Virus record (IMG/VR): IMGVR_UViG_3300010300_000047
Location: 1 to 34,531 of that record
Source of the DNA: a virus
Strand: one strand, 5' to 3'
Length of the DNA stretch: 34,531 nt
Part shown: positions 1-7,187 of the stretch, in pieces
Layout of the letters: each line of letters opens with the position of its first letter
Numbering within the stretch: the first letter of the stretch is position 1
Program-made: the position numbers and the translations under genes
Notes under the pieces: generated by a model
What the model was told of the DNA's origin: nothing
Databases searched by the model: none
The model's input: only the letters and a program-made list of their open reading frames with translations

Positions 1-1168
1 CAGCAATCAAAGTTGCCTGTCTCAAATCTCCACCAGTTGTTGTGAAGTTAGTCCCTACCGTGACATTATATTCAACTGCTGAATCATTATCAGCATCTAC
101 CCAAGTTCCACCAGTAATATTACTATTTCCAGGTAATCTCCAAAGTTCAATTCTGCAATTTGCAGAATCACTCAAACACTCAATGTCAGTTACTCTTACA
201 GTTGTTCTGTTTGGAATTCCCTTAAATGTGTTCTTACAACGAATTGCCATAACACACTGTCTCGCAGTCGCACCACCAGCACTGGAAAAAGATATTGGAC
301 CATCAAAGGCAGCAAACTCAACACCAGTCTCAACATATCCACCCTCACTCATTACAGTGGAGCAGATTTGTTCCATTGATGTAATACCCACAGCAGCTCC
401 AGTATTAGCAACCTCACAACGAATGGGAAGAGATGGGAGTGACCAGTATGCGTGTTCTTCAATGTTGGAATGATTAAACTCGTGGAAATAAATCATCTGT
501 CCACCGATGACAAATCCACAACGAACTCTACCAACACCTAACCACTGAAAGTCTGCTGCAAACAGATGGGTTTTTGTGAAATCTATATTAATACCAGAAA
601 GAGTTGTTCCATCTAACTTATCCAGATTCCAATCGGATTGATTGACAACTGTATCACTGGTAATTCCCGTGTTATATGATCGTCTTACAACAGAAACAGT
701 TCCGTCTCCCTCCTGTTGAACAAATACTCCATTTCTATCATCAAAATATCCAATCTTCTTCGTAGTATTTTCTCTTACATCGGTGAAGTTAAAACTAGTA
801 AGCACAAACTGTGACTTACCAGGCATGTAGTGGTGATACATTCTGGACTGGTGAATCACCTGATCTGTTGCACCAGTTCCAACAATCAGGGCAATAGATG
901 CTGTATTTGGATTTACCTCAGTTGTTGATGCTGCACCAACAGTCTTTGTAAGAAGTTCTACCTCTTCACCATAAATATGAGAATAGTCGGCAAGAGTGAA
1001 AGTGTCGGATACTCTCATCCTACCAAAAGCATCAGACCCACCACTGGTAGGTCCAGAAGTTACTCCACAGTTTCCAATATTGCCGTATCTATCGGCACAC
1101 ATAAAAACTTCAAAAAGAGTCCTCTCTTGATTGAGATAATCTTGTATATTTTTATTCCACTGTGCCAT
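1..1168 (-). CDS. Virion structural protein, C-terminus cut by window edge
   Basis: The reading frame opens with MAQWNKNIQDYLNQ at 1168 and stays open to base 1, so about 389 codons are visible and the C-terminus lies outside the window. A GGGGAG Shine-Dalgarno sequence just before the ATG, inside the end of the upstream gene, supports this start. Recognisable segments include MRVSDTFTLADYSHIYGEE, IHQSRMYHHYMPGKSQ, a FDDRNGVF block and WLGVGRVRCGFVIGGQ. From memory these belong to a family widespread in marine T4-like phages and annotated only as structural. The sequence looks beta-rich and soluble, with no signal peptide or membrane segment. Its place in the late block after gp16 suggests a virion component, perhaps a decoration or fibre-associated protein. 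The exact role is unknown. Confidence 0.75.
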   Translation of the reverse strand, partial: MAQWNKNIQDYLNQERTLFEVFMCADRYGNIGNCGVTSGPTSGGSDAFGRMRVSDTFTLADYSHIYGEEVELLTKTVGAASTTEVNPNTASIALIVGTGATDQVIHQSRMYHHYMPGKSQFVLTSFNFTDVRENTTKKIGYFDDRNGVFVQQEGDGTVSVVRRSYNTGITSDTVVNQSDWNLDKLDGTTLSGINIDFTKTHLFAADFQWLGVGRVRCGFVIGGQMIYFHEFNHSNIEEHAYWSLPSLPIRCEVANTGAAVGITSMEQICSTVMSEGGYVETGVEFAAFDGPISFSSAGGATARQCVMAIRCKNTFKGIPNRTTVRVTDIECLSDSANCRIELWRLPGNSNITGGTWVDADNDSAVEYNVTVGTNFTTTGGDLRQATLIA

Positions 1169-1171
1169 AAA

Positions 1172-1495
1172 TCATTCTCCCCAAGTCAATCTCTCTGGTT
1201 GATATCTTTTGATTCCAGTAATTCTCATAGTATTGTTATTGATTGTATTTGATGGGTAAATATTATGTACTATCGCACCTGGATAATCACCTTGAAGTTG
1301 TTCTCCAAGATCTTGTTTTGAAGGAACACCTTTACTATTAATATCCATACGATAAAGATTTCCTTGCCAAACTATATCAGCAGTATAATCCTCACCAAAA
1401 TTTTGTTGTTGTTCTGACGGAGAATTAATATTCAAAGTTCCATTGAAGTCACCTTGAATACTAACGTTTTCTGTTATTTGATTGTTTTTTGACAT
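1172..1495 (-). CDS. Small conserved hypothetical protein (107 aa)
   Basis: I chose the ATG at 1495 (MSKNNQITENVSIQG), which follows two bases after the stop of the upstream gene. A longer version would begin with TTG at 1510 inside that gene and is less likely. The N-terminal part (IQGDFNGTLNINSPSE) looks like a short beta strand-turn segment. The middle has DIVWQGNLYRMDI, and the C-terminal half reads IVHNIYPSNTINNNTMRITGIKRYQPERL. There are no cysteines, membrane segments or catalytic motifs. It lies between two late virion genes with near-zero spacing on both sides, so it is probably late-expressed and possibly a minor virion or assembly protein. I do not recognise a function. Confidence 0.7.
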   Translation of the reverse strand: MSKNNQITENVSIQGDFNGTLNINSPSEQQQNFGEDYTADIVWQGNLYRMDINSKGVPSKQDLGEQLQGDYPGAIVHNIYPSNTINNNTMRITGIKRYQPERLTWGE

Positions 1496-1497
1496 GA

Positions 1498-3333
1498 TCA
1501 GCAGTTCCAAGCTCTGAGTGATTTGTTAATTCTGCTATCTGGATCGCTAGCAGTTTTTTTCGAAGTAAGTTTTGCTTTCATCCCTTTCATTCTTGCACAG
1601 AATGATTTGCGGCGAGGATTTCCAACCTTCTTACTTGGTGCTTTAAGGTCTGAACCATGATTCTCACGCTCATAGGACTTACGTCCTTTTTCATTCAATC
1701 CACCTGATTTGTTTTTTCCTTCTTTTCTAGTCCAAGCAGCACCTTCCTCAATATCAGATCTCCAGTCAGAAAACTCTTTTACGCAGTTGGGAACCATTCT
1801 CTTCCCTTTTTTCTTCAATCCCTTCTGAACATATCCATCCCAACACTTTTCGTTTACAGATTCATGAGTATCACTTCCCTCATGACCATCCATATAATCT
1901 GCTGCAGTATCAATATAATCTGCTGCTCTAGTGATCTTTGATTGAACCCATGCCTTCAGGTTCCCTTCACCTTTTACCTTTTTCTTTAATCTTCCTGCTG
2001 CAGAGACAATTTTAGAGATTTCAGATCTTGCCATCTGATGCTCATGATCTTTTGTCTTTGCTTCAGCAAGACCTTTCATAGGTGTTGTTTTAATAATGTC
2101 AATAAATTCATATTCAGTTGGTTGAAAGTCATCTCTCCAATTAGAAAATTCAAATGATTCTTTTCTAGTTTTCTTGCTGTTTCCCCAATTAGCAGCACCT
2201 TTCTTACGACACTTCACTAAAGCACCAGATGCATATGCACTTGGCCAAACAGAATAACGCGACTTAACCTTATGATAGCAAGCGTCTTTCTTGCCTTCAT
2301 CAACCAGTCCACCTTCTGGTTCATATGAATTGGACAGTGCATCACGAATAGTGTTTACTGCACCACCAACGTTTCCACTGGTAGCTTGATCGTAAGCTTT
2401 TCCACCAGTTTTACCACCTCTTCCCTTACCAATCATTCCACCAATAGGACCTGCCTTTTCTTTTCCTATTCTTTCACCAACTCTTTCGCCGGTTTTGACT
2501 GCTACTTTTCTACCAGCAGATTTCACCCTATCTATCAAACCACCAAATTCTTGAATATTTTCACCTTCTGGTTGATATGAGTTCTTTTGATAGGTTGGTG
2601 GTTTGCCCATACGCTTATCGGCAGCATTTCTCAATCTCTGCGCCGATTCTTTTGCTTTATTAACTAAAACTCCTCCACCAATAGCCGCACCTACTGCCCC
2701 ACCAACTCTAATTGCATTGGCAAGACCCATTTCATCAAGTTGCTCTAAGTCTGCTCTCCAGTTTGAAAAAGATTCTTGTTTCACGTTCTTTGCCTTCCCT
2801 TTCCTATCAGGATTTGGATCTTCTTTGCGTTTTTTAGCAGCTCTTTTGTTTCTTTCAATCTTACTCATTGCAGCACGATCGTCTGCATCACGACAGAAAG
2901 GTTTAGTTTTTTGTCCTGGTTGTTTAGCACAAGGTTTTCCATCATACTTACCACCAGCCTGAACCCATCCACCACCTTTGAACCAGTCACGAAGAGAATA
3001 TCCAGGATCTTTGGAAGATTTGCCATCACGTTTTTCAGTAATAGTACTTTCAAGGCATTGGCAAGGGTCAAATGCACAAACAGGACAAGTTTCTTCGGGA
3101 ATGGTTACACTACCAGATGTTGTTTTCACATCTTTTGCCGCTTTTTTGGCAGCATCATATTTGGCGGCAACACCTCTCGCCTTATTAAGTAACCGTTGCG
3201 CCATGTATTCAGCTTTATTTTGCTGAGTCATTTGCTCATTCATTTTCTTTTTGCCTTGGCAGTGTGCTTTTTGAGAAAAACCTTTTGGGTTCTTACAATC
3301 AATTGATTTTTTATATTTACTAGACCAACCCAT
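1498..3333 (-). CDS. Modular basic, Cys-paired virion-associated protein (611 aa)
   Basis: This is a bead-like protein. In order it holds: CKNPKGFSQKAHCQGKKK (13-30); a CPVC..CQC knuckle (83-93); KYDGKPCAKQPGQ..KPFCRD (129-149) with a basic helix; FSNWRADL (189-196); a Gly-rich hydrophobic stretch (209-224); SYQPEGE (252-258); a second Gly-rich stretch (264-330); SYEPEGG (336-342); CYHKVKSRYSVWPSAYASG..KCRKKGAANWG (352-384); FSNWRDDF (396-403); a helical KDHEHQMARSE..AADYIDTAADY module (428-480); CWDGY..GKRMVPNCV (497-518); FSDWRSDI (521-528); and a DUF6321-like C-terminus (531-611) ending LRAWNC. Several beads recur in marine phage proteins. The strong Lys/Arg content suits a DNA- or capsid-internal partner, but that is inference. 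It follows gp16 directly in the late block. Confidence 0.85.
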   Translation of the reverse strand: MGWSSKYKKSIDCKNPKGFSQKAHCQGKKKMNEQMTQQNKAEYMAQRLLNKARGVAAKYDAAKKAAKDVKTTSGSVTIPEETCPVCAFDPCQCLESTITEKRDGKSSKDPGYSLRDWFKGGGWVQAGGKYDGKPCAKQPGQKTKPFCRDADDRAAMSKIERNKRAAKKRKEDPNPDRKGKAKNVKQESFSNWRADLEQLDEMGLANAIRVGGAVGAAIGGGVLVNKAKESAQRLRNAADKRMGKPPTYQKNSYQPEGENIQEFGGLIDRVKSAGRKVAVKTGERVGERIGKEKAGPIGGMIGKGRGGKTGGKAYDQATSGNVGGAVNTIRDALSNSYEPEGGLVDEGKKDACYHKVKSRYSVWPSAYASGALVKCRKKGAANWGNSKKTRKESFEFSNWRDDFQPTEYEFIDIIKTTPMKGLAEAKTKDHEHQMARSEISKIVSAAGRLKKKVKGEGNLKAWVQSKITRAADYIDTAADYMDGHEGSDTHESVNEKCWDGYVQKGLKKKGKRMVPNCVKEFSDWRSDIEEGAAWTRKEGKNKSGGLNEKGRKSYERENHGSDLKAPSKKVGNPRRKSFCARMKGMKAKLTSKKTASDPDSRINKSLRAWNC

Positions 3334-3334
3334 T

Positions 3335-3351
3335 AGTAATGAGAGATTACT
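3335..3351 (-). promoter_or_regulatory. Hairpin between SD-like AAAGAG and start of the 611-aa gene
   Basis: AGTAAT and ATTACT form a perfect 6-bp stem with a CTCTC loop, one base upstream of the ATG at 3333. No Shine-Dalgarno sequence sits at normal spacing. The AAAGAG that could serve is about 16 bases away in the linear sequence and abuts or enters the stem. Folding would bring it close to the ATG, as reported for a few T4 late mRNAs. The role is inferred. Confidence 0.4.
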
Positions 3352-3751
3352 CTTTATTATTTAGAAAACCTTCTTTTAGTAACTTGGAGAGTTGATTTGT
3401 AGGACCTTCAAATATGAAAGCATTATTAGTAACATTAGTAGTTTTATTGGATTCTTCTTCAACTTCTTTCAGTTTCTTCTGAAGATCAATCAATTTATCT
3501 GTCGTGTCTGCAACGTTCTTAATTAATTGTCCCGCAACTTCATATGCTCTTGGACTGCCACCTTCTCCAGCAAGTTCCATGATACCGTTGATTGCTTCCT
3601 GACCTTTTTCAATCAATGAATATAAATTTGCACGGGTATACTCATAATCTTTTGTGATGTCATCAGGTTTCTGCTTTTCTTCCTTCTTGACAATTGATGC
3701 TTCTGTTACATTCACGTCAATGGACATGTCATCTTCATTAAAATCTTGCAT
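3347..3751 (-). CDS. 16: Terminase small subunit gp16
   Basis: The 134-residue product matches the gp16 family of T4-like cyanophages. It has an acidic N-terminus (MQDFNEDDMSIDVNVTEA), a core DYEYTRANLYSLIEKGQEAI (36-55), an ELAGEGGSPRAYEVAGQLIK segment and a helical DTTDKLIDLQKKLKEVEEE stretch suited to coiled-coil oligomerisation. The C-terminus carries TNVTNNAFIFEGPTNQLSKLL. T4 gp16 is 164 residues and forms rings that regulate the packaging motor gp17 and recognise concatemeric DNA. The gene lies three bases after gp15, as expected from T4 order. No gp17 follows inside the window; three other virion-type genes come first. No clear Shine-Dalgarno sequence precedes the ATG. Confidence 0.92.
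   Translation of the reverse strand: MQDFNEDDMSIDVNVTEASIVKKEEKQKPDDITKDYEYTRANLYSLIEKGQEAINGIMELAGEGGSPRAYEVAGQLIKNVADTTDKLIDLQKKLKEVEEESNKTTNVTNNAFIFEGPTNQLSKLLKEGFLNNKE
3358..3364 (-). promoter_or_regulatory. Possible T4-type late promoter element (CTAAATA)
   Basis: Minus-strand CTAAATAATAAAG lies about 25 bases upstream of the 611-aa gene and resembles the T4 late -10 element TATAAATA (CTAAATAA matches at 6 of 8). It overlaps the last codons of gp16, so coding constraint could explain it. Confidence 0.3.
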
Positions 3752-3754
3752 GGT

Positions 3755-4522
3755 TTATTGATCGAATAGATTTTCTATGGATTCGTTATATCCATAATCA
3801 TCGTCTGGTGAAGCATCAATAGGATCTGGAGTTACTGTATATCTAGTTTCTCTCTTAGCAATTTGAACATCAGTATTGCTGTAGAGATCAACTTGAACCT
3901 TCTTGATGAGTCCATCGGTACTGTCTGCGATAGGACCAAAGAGATATGTCTTGACAGTGAAATTGAAGGTATAGATTAAAACTCTTCTACTTGAAAAATC
4001 TCCTTCATAATCATCAGTAAAACTAACACTATCTAGGATCACAGGAACATCTCTCTTCTCACCAATAGAATCGACAAGATCGACTGTCAAATTAAATGCT
4101 GGTTGGAAAAATGGTAGAATTTGTTCTACTACTTGATGAGTATCTTCTTCAATTTTGCTCATCATATTAAGTTGAAACCCAATATTATAAGGTATTGGTA
4201 GGAATACTTTCTTTATTTGACCTCCATCCTCACATGCTTTAAAAGTTTGTGTGATAGAAGTTTTTCTACTAGCATCATACTGAATGTTAGTCATTTCAAA
4301 TGACAACCTAGGAAGAACGTTTTGAACCGGTCTTTCTAATTCTGGTTGTTGCTCAAGACGAGCAAGGAACTTTTGGATAGGACCATAACTCAGAGGAACT
4401 TTGATATCAGTAGTTTTATCAGTTCCTTTTTTTCTATGTCTGATATGAATATCATTGAACAACGTTGCAAAAGCAATCGTAGTTCTTCTGAGTATTTCGT
4501 GATAGTAGTATGTTCCTAACAT
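3755..4522 (-). CDS. 15: Tail sheath stabilizer and completion protein gp15
   Basis: The 255-residue protein begins MLGTYYYHEILRRTTIAFATLFNDIHIRH, the hallmark N-terminus of cyanophage gp15. The middle has YGPIQKFLARLEQQPE and VQNVLPRLSFEMTNIQYD, followed by a conserved QILPFFQPAFNLTV segment. T4 gp15 is 272 residues and forms the hexameric ring that caps the tail tube and sheath and joins the tail to the neck. Its ATG overlaps the gp14 stop (TAATG), so the two are probably translationally coupled. The C-terminal 35 residues are acidic and variable (DASPDDDYGYNE). Confidence 0.95.
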   Translation of the reverse strand: MLGTYYYHEILRRTTIAFATLFNDIHIRHRKKGTDKTTDIKVPLSYGPIQKFLARLEQQPELERPVQNVLPRLSFEMTNIQYDASRKTSITQTFKACEDGGQIKKVFLPIPYNIGFQLNMMSKIEEDTHQVVEQILPFFQPAFNLTVDLVDSIGEKRDVPVILDSVSFTDDYEGDFSSRRVLIYTFNFTVKTYLFGPIADSTDGLIKKVQVDLYSNTDVQIAKRETRYTVTPDPIDASPDDDYGYNESIENLFDQ

Positions 4523-5949
4523 TAATAGTTACCAAATGGATTTGATTCAGAGAAATCAAGAATTGCATCTGCTTCCGTTTCAATGTCTTTATTTTCTGCA
4601 AATGGATCATTAAGATCCTCAGAATCATATTCGGCAAGTTTGTAGTATGCTGAAGATGAAGAACCAACAACAACTTCACCTGGATAGAAGGATACGTTTT
4701 GTACGTTGGAACTGACGTTTGCGACTTTGAGGACTCTGGATGGAGCATCCCAAGATTTGACTCTTGCTTCTACTCCTGATGTTTGTCCGGTTACTATTTC
4801 GTTGAACAGATATGTTCCGAATCCGGCGTATCTTGGTGAAGATACGGTAACACTGATCTCTGTGGAAATACCTGCGCCAGTATATCCAATGCCACTGTTA
4901 AGAATATTTATAGAAACTACTTGCCCATTTTGTACCGATGCGATACCAACTGCGGTTACTCCAGCACCTGGAGCAAGATTTACATCGTTAGGAGGTGTAA
5001 CTGTTATGACGGCATCTCCATCATCTAAGTAACCCTCACCTCTATCAAACATTTGGAATCCAATAATTCCAGTGACTCCAACACCTGCAATTGAAGCAGT
5101 TGCTGCAGCTCCAGCACCTCCACCACCAGCAAATGTAATGGTTGGTGGATTTTCATACCCAGAACCAGCACTAGAGAGGATGACATCGTATACAGATGAT
5201 GCATCTCCAACACTTGTGGTTAATGCAAAACCTCTAGCAGTAAATCCTCCTGGTATTTCTGGAGGACTAAAGGTAACACTTGGTGGGAAGTCATAACCAT
5301 TTCCATCTTCATTGACGAATACTTCAGTTACATACTGAAGTCCCATGATTACTTGAGCAGTTGCTGTTCTACCACCACCAACAAAACTGAGTGTGGTGAT
5401 GATTCCTTCATCCTCAACGGACTTATCGATAACGTCAATGCTCGTATCGATAACTTCGTTTCCATATCTGAATGGTTCACATCTCAACTCGTAAACATAG
5501 TTCTTCTTGAGTTGATAAAATGGAGATTCGTGCTCCACATACTTAATTTCAAATATTCTGTCACCCAGTGGGAAGAAAATTAGATCACCTTCTTTTGGTC
5601 TTGTAGCAAGCTCAATATCTTCTAGATTCTTCTGGAGAGGGGTAATGTACAACTCAAAGATCTCTCTTGAGATGACAAGGGTAAGATCATCGACTTCAGT
5701 GATGCCAAACTTAGATAGTAAGGTTCCTTGTCCACCGAAACCATTAGAATTCGAAATATATGCTTCGATAGGGAAGGCAGAATCATACTGTGATTCAATG
5801 ACTTCCTTGAGAACTGTATTCTTAGTTAAGAATTTTCTAGGGATATAGTGAACATCGACCCCATACATTTTGATCTGTTCATTGATCAAATCTTGTATGA
5901 GACCTTGCTCACCTTTGGAACCTGAAAGAAAAAATGGATTTAGTGGCAT
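4522..5949 (-). CDS. 14: Neck protein gp14, enlarged by GxGY repeats
   Basis: The N-terminal 180 residues are typical gp14: MPLNPFFLSGSKGEQGLIQD, then MYGVDVHYIPRKF and RPKEGDLIFFPLGDRIFEI. The C-terminal tail (AILDFSESNPFGNY) also fits. gp14 forms the neck with gp13 and links the portal vertex to the tail. At 475 residues it is almost twice T4 gp14 (256). The extra length is a beta-rich insert with four GxGY motifs: GNGY 216-219, GSGY 262-265, GEGY 304-307 and GIGY 353-356, 42-49 residues apart, each followed by a proline- or acid-rich strand. A further module (GQTSGVEARVKSWD, about 388-401) comes next. The start lies five bases after the gp13 stop. Confidence 0.93.
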   Translation of the reverse strand: MPLNPFFLSGSKGEQGLIQDLINEQIKMYGVDVHYIPRKFLTKNTVLKEVIESQYDSAFPIEAYISNSNGFGGQGTLLSKFGITEVDDLTLVISREIFELYITPLQKNLEDIELATRPKEGDLIFFPLGDRIFEIKYVEHESPFYQLKKNYVYELRCEPFRYGNEVIDTSIDVIDKSVEDEGIITTLSFVGGGRTATAQVIMGLQYVTEVFVNEDGNGYDFPPSVTFSPPEIPGGFTARGFALTTSVGDASSVYDVILSSAGSGYENPPTITFAGGGGAGAAATASIAGVGVTGIIGFQMFDRGEGYLDDGDAVITVTPPNDVNLAPGAGVTAVGIASVQNGQVVSINILNSGIGYTGAGISTEISVTVSSPRYAGFGTYLFNEIVTGQTSGVEARVKSWDAPSRVLKVANVSSNVQNVSFYPGEVVVGSSSSAYYKLAEYDSEDLNDPFAENKDIETEADAILDFSESNPFGNY

Positions 5950-5953
5950 AATA

Positions 5954-6793
5954 TCAACCGATCATGTCTAAAGGTGGTAACTCATATGTGCTGGACATCT
6001 TATCCATCAGAGCATTAATATCATTTAGTCCGTCTTCATATAACTGTCTTCCATTGAACTCCAAACCTCCTGGGAGTTTGACACCTTGGAATTTAATTAG
6101 ATTCTGACCCCATTGCTTTTTAATTGAAGCTGTGATATACTTTTTAAGGAAAGAATCGTTCCAAATTTCTTCATATTTTGATGGGTCTAATGCTCTATAG
6201 CAGTCAATGATAAGAAACTCTCCTGCTTTTAGAGTATCCCAATCGATATCAAGATATAATCTATTTGATCTCTTATTAAATCTAATATTTTTCTTTGTTG
6301 ATAGTAAAAAGTCAATATCTGCAAGATATGTTCTAACCATTTGATAGGTTAAAAGTTCTGTAGATCCCCAATAATAAACGTCATTCAAAAATAGTTGATA
6401 CTTAATATTGAACATTCCAGCAGAAAGGCTGCTAGATCCTTCAAATTGCATAATCTGATTTACACCAATAATATGATCTGGGATCGGCAGATAATTCGCT
6501 GTTTCAGTGTATGTAAAAGTAGTTGCAGTTCCGACATTAGCAGTTACGGAAGTGGACTCTACTCCAGGTCCAGTTCCTTTACTTGCTTTGCCTCTGTCGA
6601 TATCTTCTTGAGTTACCTGATACTTCAGGAAGGTTTGAGTTACACCATCAAAGTGCCTTTCCTGGAAATATTGAATACAATCATCTACAATGTCATCTAT
6701 TTGATCTTCTGCGACATTGATTTCTAGGACAGGAGCACCCAGTTGCCTCAAACAATAATCTATTAACTCTTGTCTATTTGTAGGTTTTGCCAT
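5954..6793 (-). CDS. 13: Neck protein gp13
   Basis: The 279-residue protein begins MAKPTNRQELIDYCLRQLG and continues EINVAEDQIDDIVDDCIQYFQERHFDG, the conserved N-terminal helices of gp13. Later features are PDHIIGVNQIMQF, NDVYYWGSTELLTYQMVR and FLIIDCYRALDPSKYEEIWND, all typical of the cyanophage homologues. T4 gp13 is 309 residues and with gp14 forms the head-completion neck that seals the filled capsid and receives the tail. A GGGG stretch about six bases before the ATG may serve as the Shine-Dalgarno sequence. gp14 follows after five bases. Confidence 0.95.
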   Translation of the reverse strand: MAKPTNRQELIDYCLRQLGAPVLEINVAEDQIDDIVDDCIQYFQERHFDGVTQTFLKYQVTQEDIDRGKASKGTGPGVESTSVTANVGTATTFTYTETANYLPIPDHIIGVNQIMQFEGSSSLSAGMFNIKYQLFLNDVYYWGSTELLTYQMVRTYLADIDFLLSTKKNIRFNKRSNRLYLDIDWDTLKAGEFLIIDCYRALDPSKYEEIWNDSFLKKYITASIKKQWGQNLIKFQGVKLPGGLEFNGRQLYEDGLNDINALMDKMSSTYELPPLDMIG

Positions 6794-6811
6794 GAATGCC
6801 CCGTATTACTA

Positions 6812-7000
6812 TTAAAGACCTCTCATAATATCTTCACGCATCATGTTTGTAACAACTTCTTGTTGTTTCAAGTACATCTTAAAAAAATATTTAGTTATTT
6901 TTTTTAATTCCTCCCCATCCAAAGTATCGATCTGTCTTGAAGTTTTTTCAAACTCAAAATTCTTAGCGATTGAATCAAGTGTTATTCTGTCGGGATCCAT
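6812..7000 (-). CDS. Small hypothetical protein (62 aa)
   Basis: The product begins MDPDRITLDSIAKNFEFEKTS and is predicted to be largely helical, with ELKKITKYFFKMYLKQQEVV in the middle and a MMREDIMRGL end. There are no cysteines or membrane segment. Its first codons overlap the end of the upstream small gene by 26 bases, and a near-perfect AAAGGAG sits seven bases before the ATG, so translation is well supported. Together with the 70-residue gene upstream it fills the space between the DUF4815 protein and gp13, where T4 has gp11, gp12 and wac. I do not recognise a function; a small baseplate, neck or assembly factor is possible. Confidence 0.75.
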   Translation of the reverse strand: MDPDRITLDSIAKNFEFEKTSRQIDTLDGEELKKITKYFFKMYLKQQEVVTNMMREDIMRGL

Positions 7001-7187
7001 TTAGAAACTCCTTTAGTAGAGATTTGATTTCATTAATTTCATTCTTAAGATCGGCAATTTCTTCTTTGTGTTTCCTCCTATTATTCAAACTATTCACATA
7101 TTGATTATAGGCACTACTATCAGTGTTGACAATAGCGCCAGAATCTTCATCACGATATAAGTTTGAATGTCCCTCTACTTTAATCAT
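6975..7187 (-). CDS. Small conserved coiled-coil protein (70 aa)
   Basis: The product starts MIKVEGHSNLYRDEDSGAIV and continues NTDSSAYNQYVNSLNNRRKH, a segment I recall as well conserved among T4-like cyanophages. The C-terminal half (EEIADLKNEINEIKSLLKEF) shows a heptad pattern suited to a short coiled coil. The ATG overlaps the stop of the 2432-residue gene (ATGA), so translation is probably coupled to it. This position and the late-block context suggest a minor virion or tail-assembly component. No enzymatic motif is seen. Confidence 0.8.
   Translation of the reverse strand: MIKVEGHSNLYRDEDSGAIVNTDSSAYNQYVNSLNNRRKHKEEIADLKNEINEIKSLLKEFLNGSRQNNT
7008..7014 (-). promoter_or_regulatory. Strong Shine-Dalgarno site AAAGGAG
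   Basis: AAAGGAG lies seven bases before the ATG at 7000, inside the preceding gene. It decides the start of the 62-residue gene and shows that the overlapping start is used. Confidence 0.75.

Noticed and set aside
42-473. Open plus-strand frame of 143 codons
   Set aside because: It is the antisense shadow of the truncated virion protein, whose minus-strand frame has recognisable conserved motifs and a good start.
6888-6894. Late promoter CTAAATA before gp13
   Set aside because: It lies inside the 62-aa gene about 95 bases from gp13, in an A/T run; coding sequence explains it. Similar weak matches at 14581 and 28156 were set aside for the same reason.
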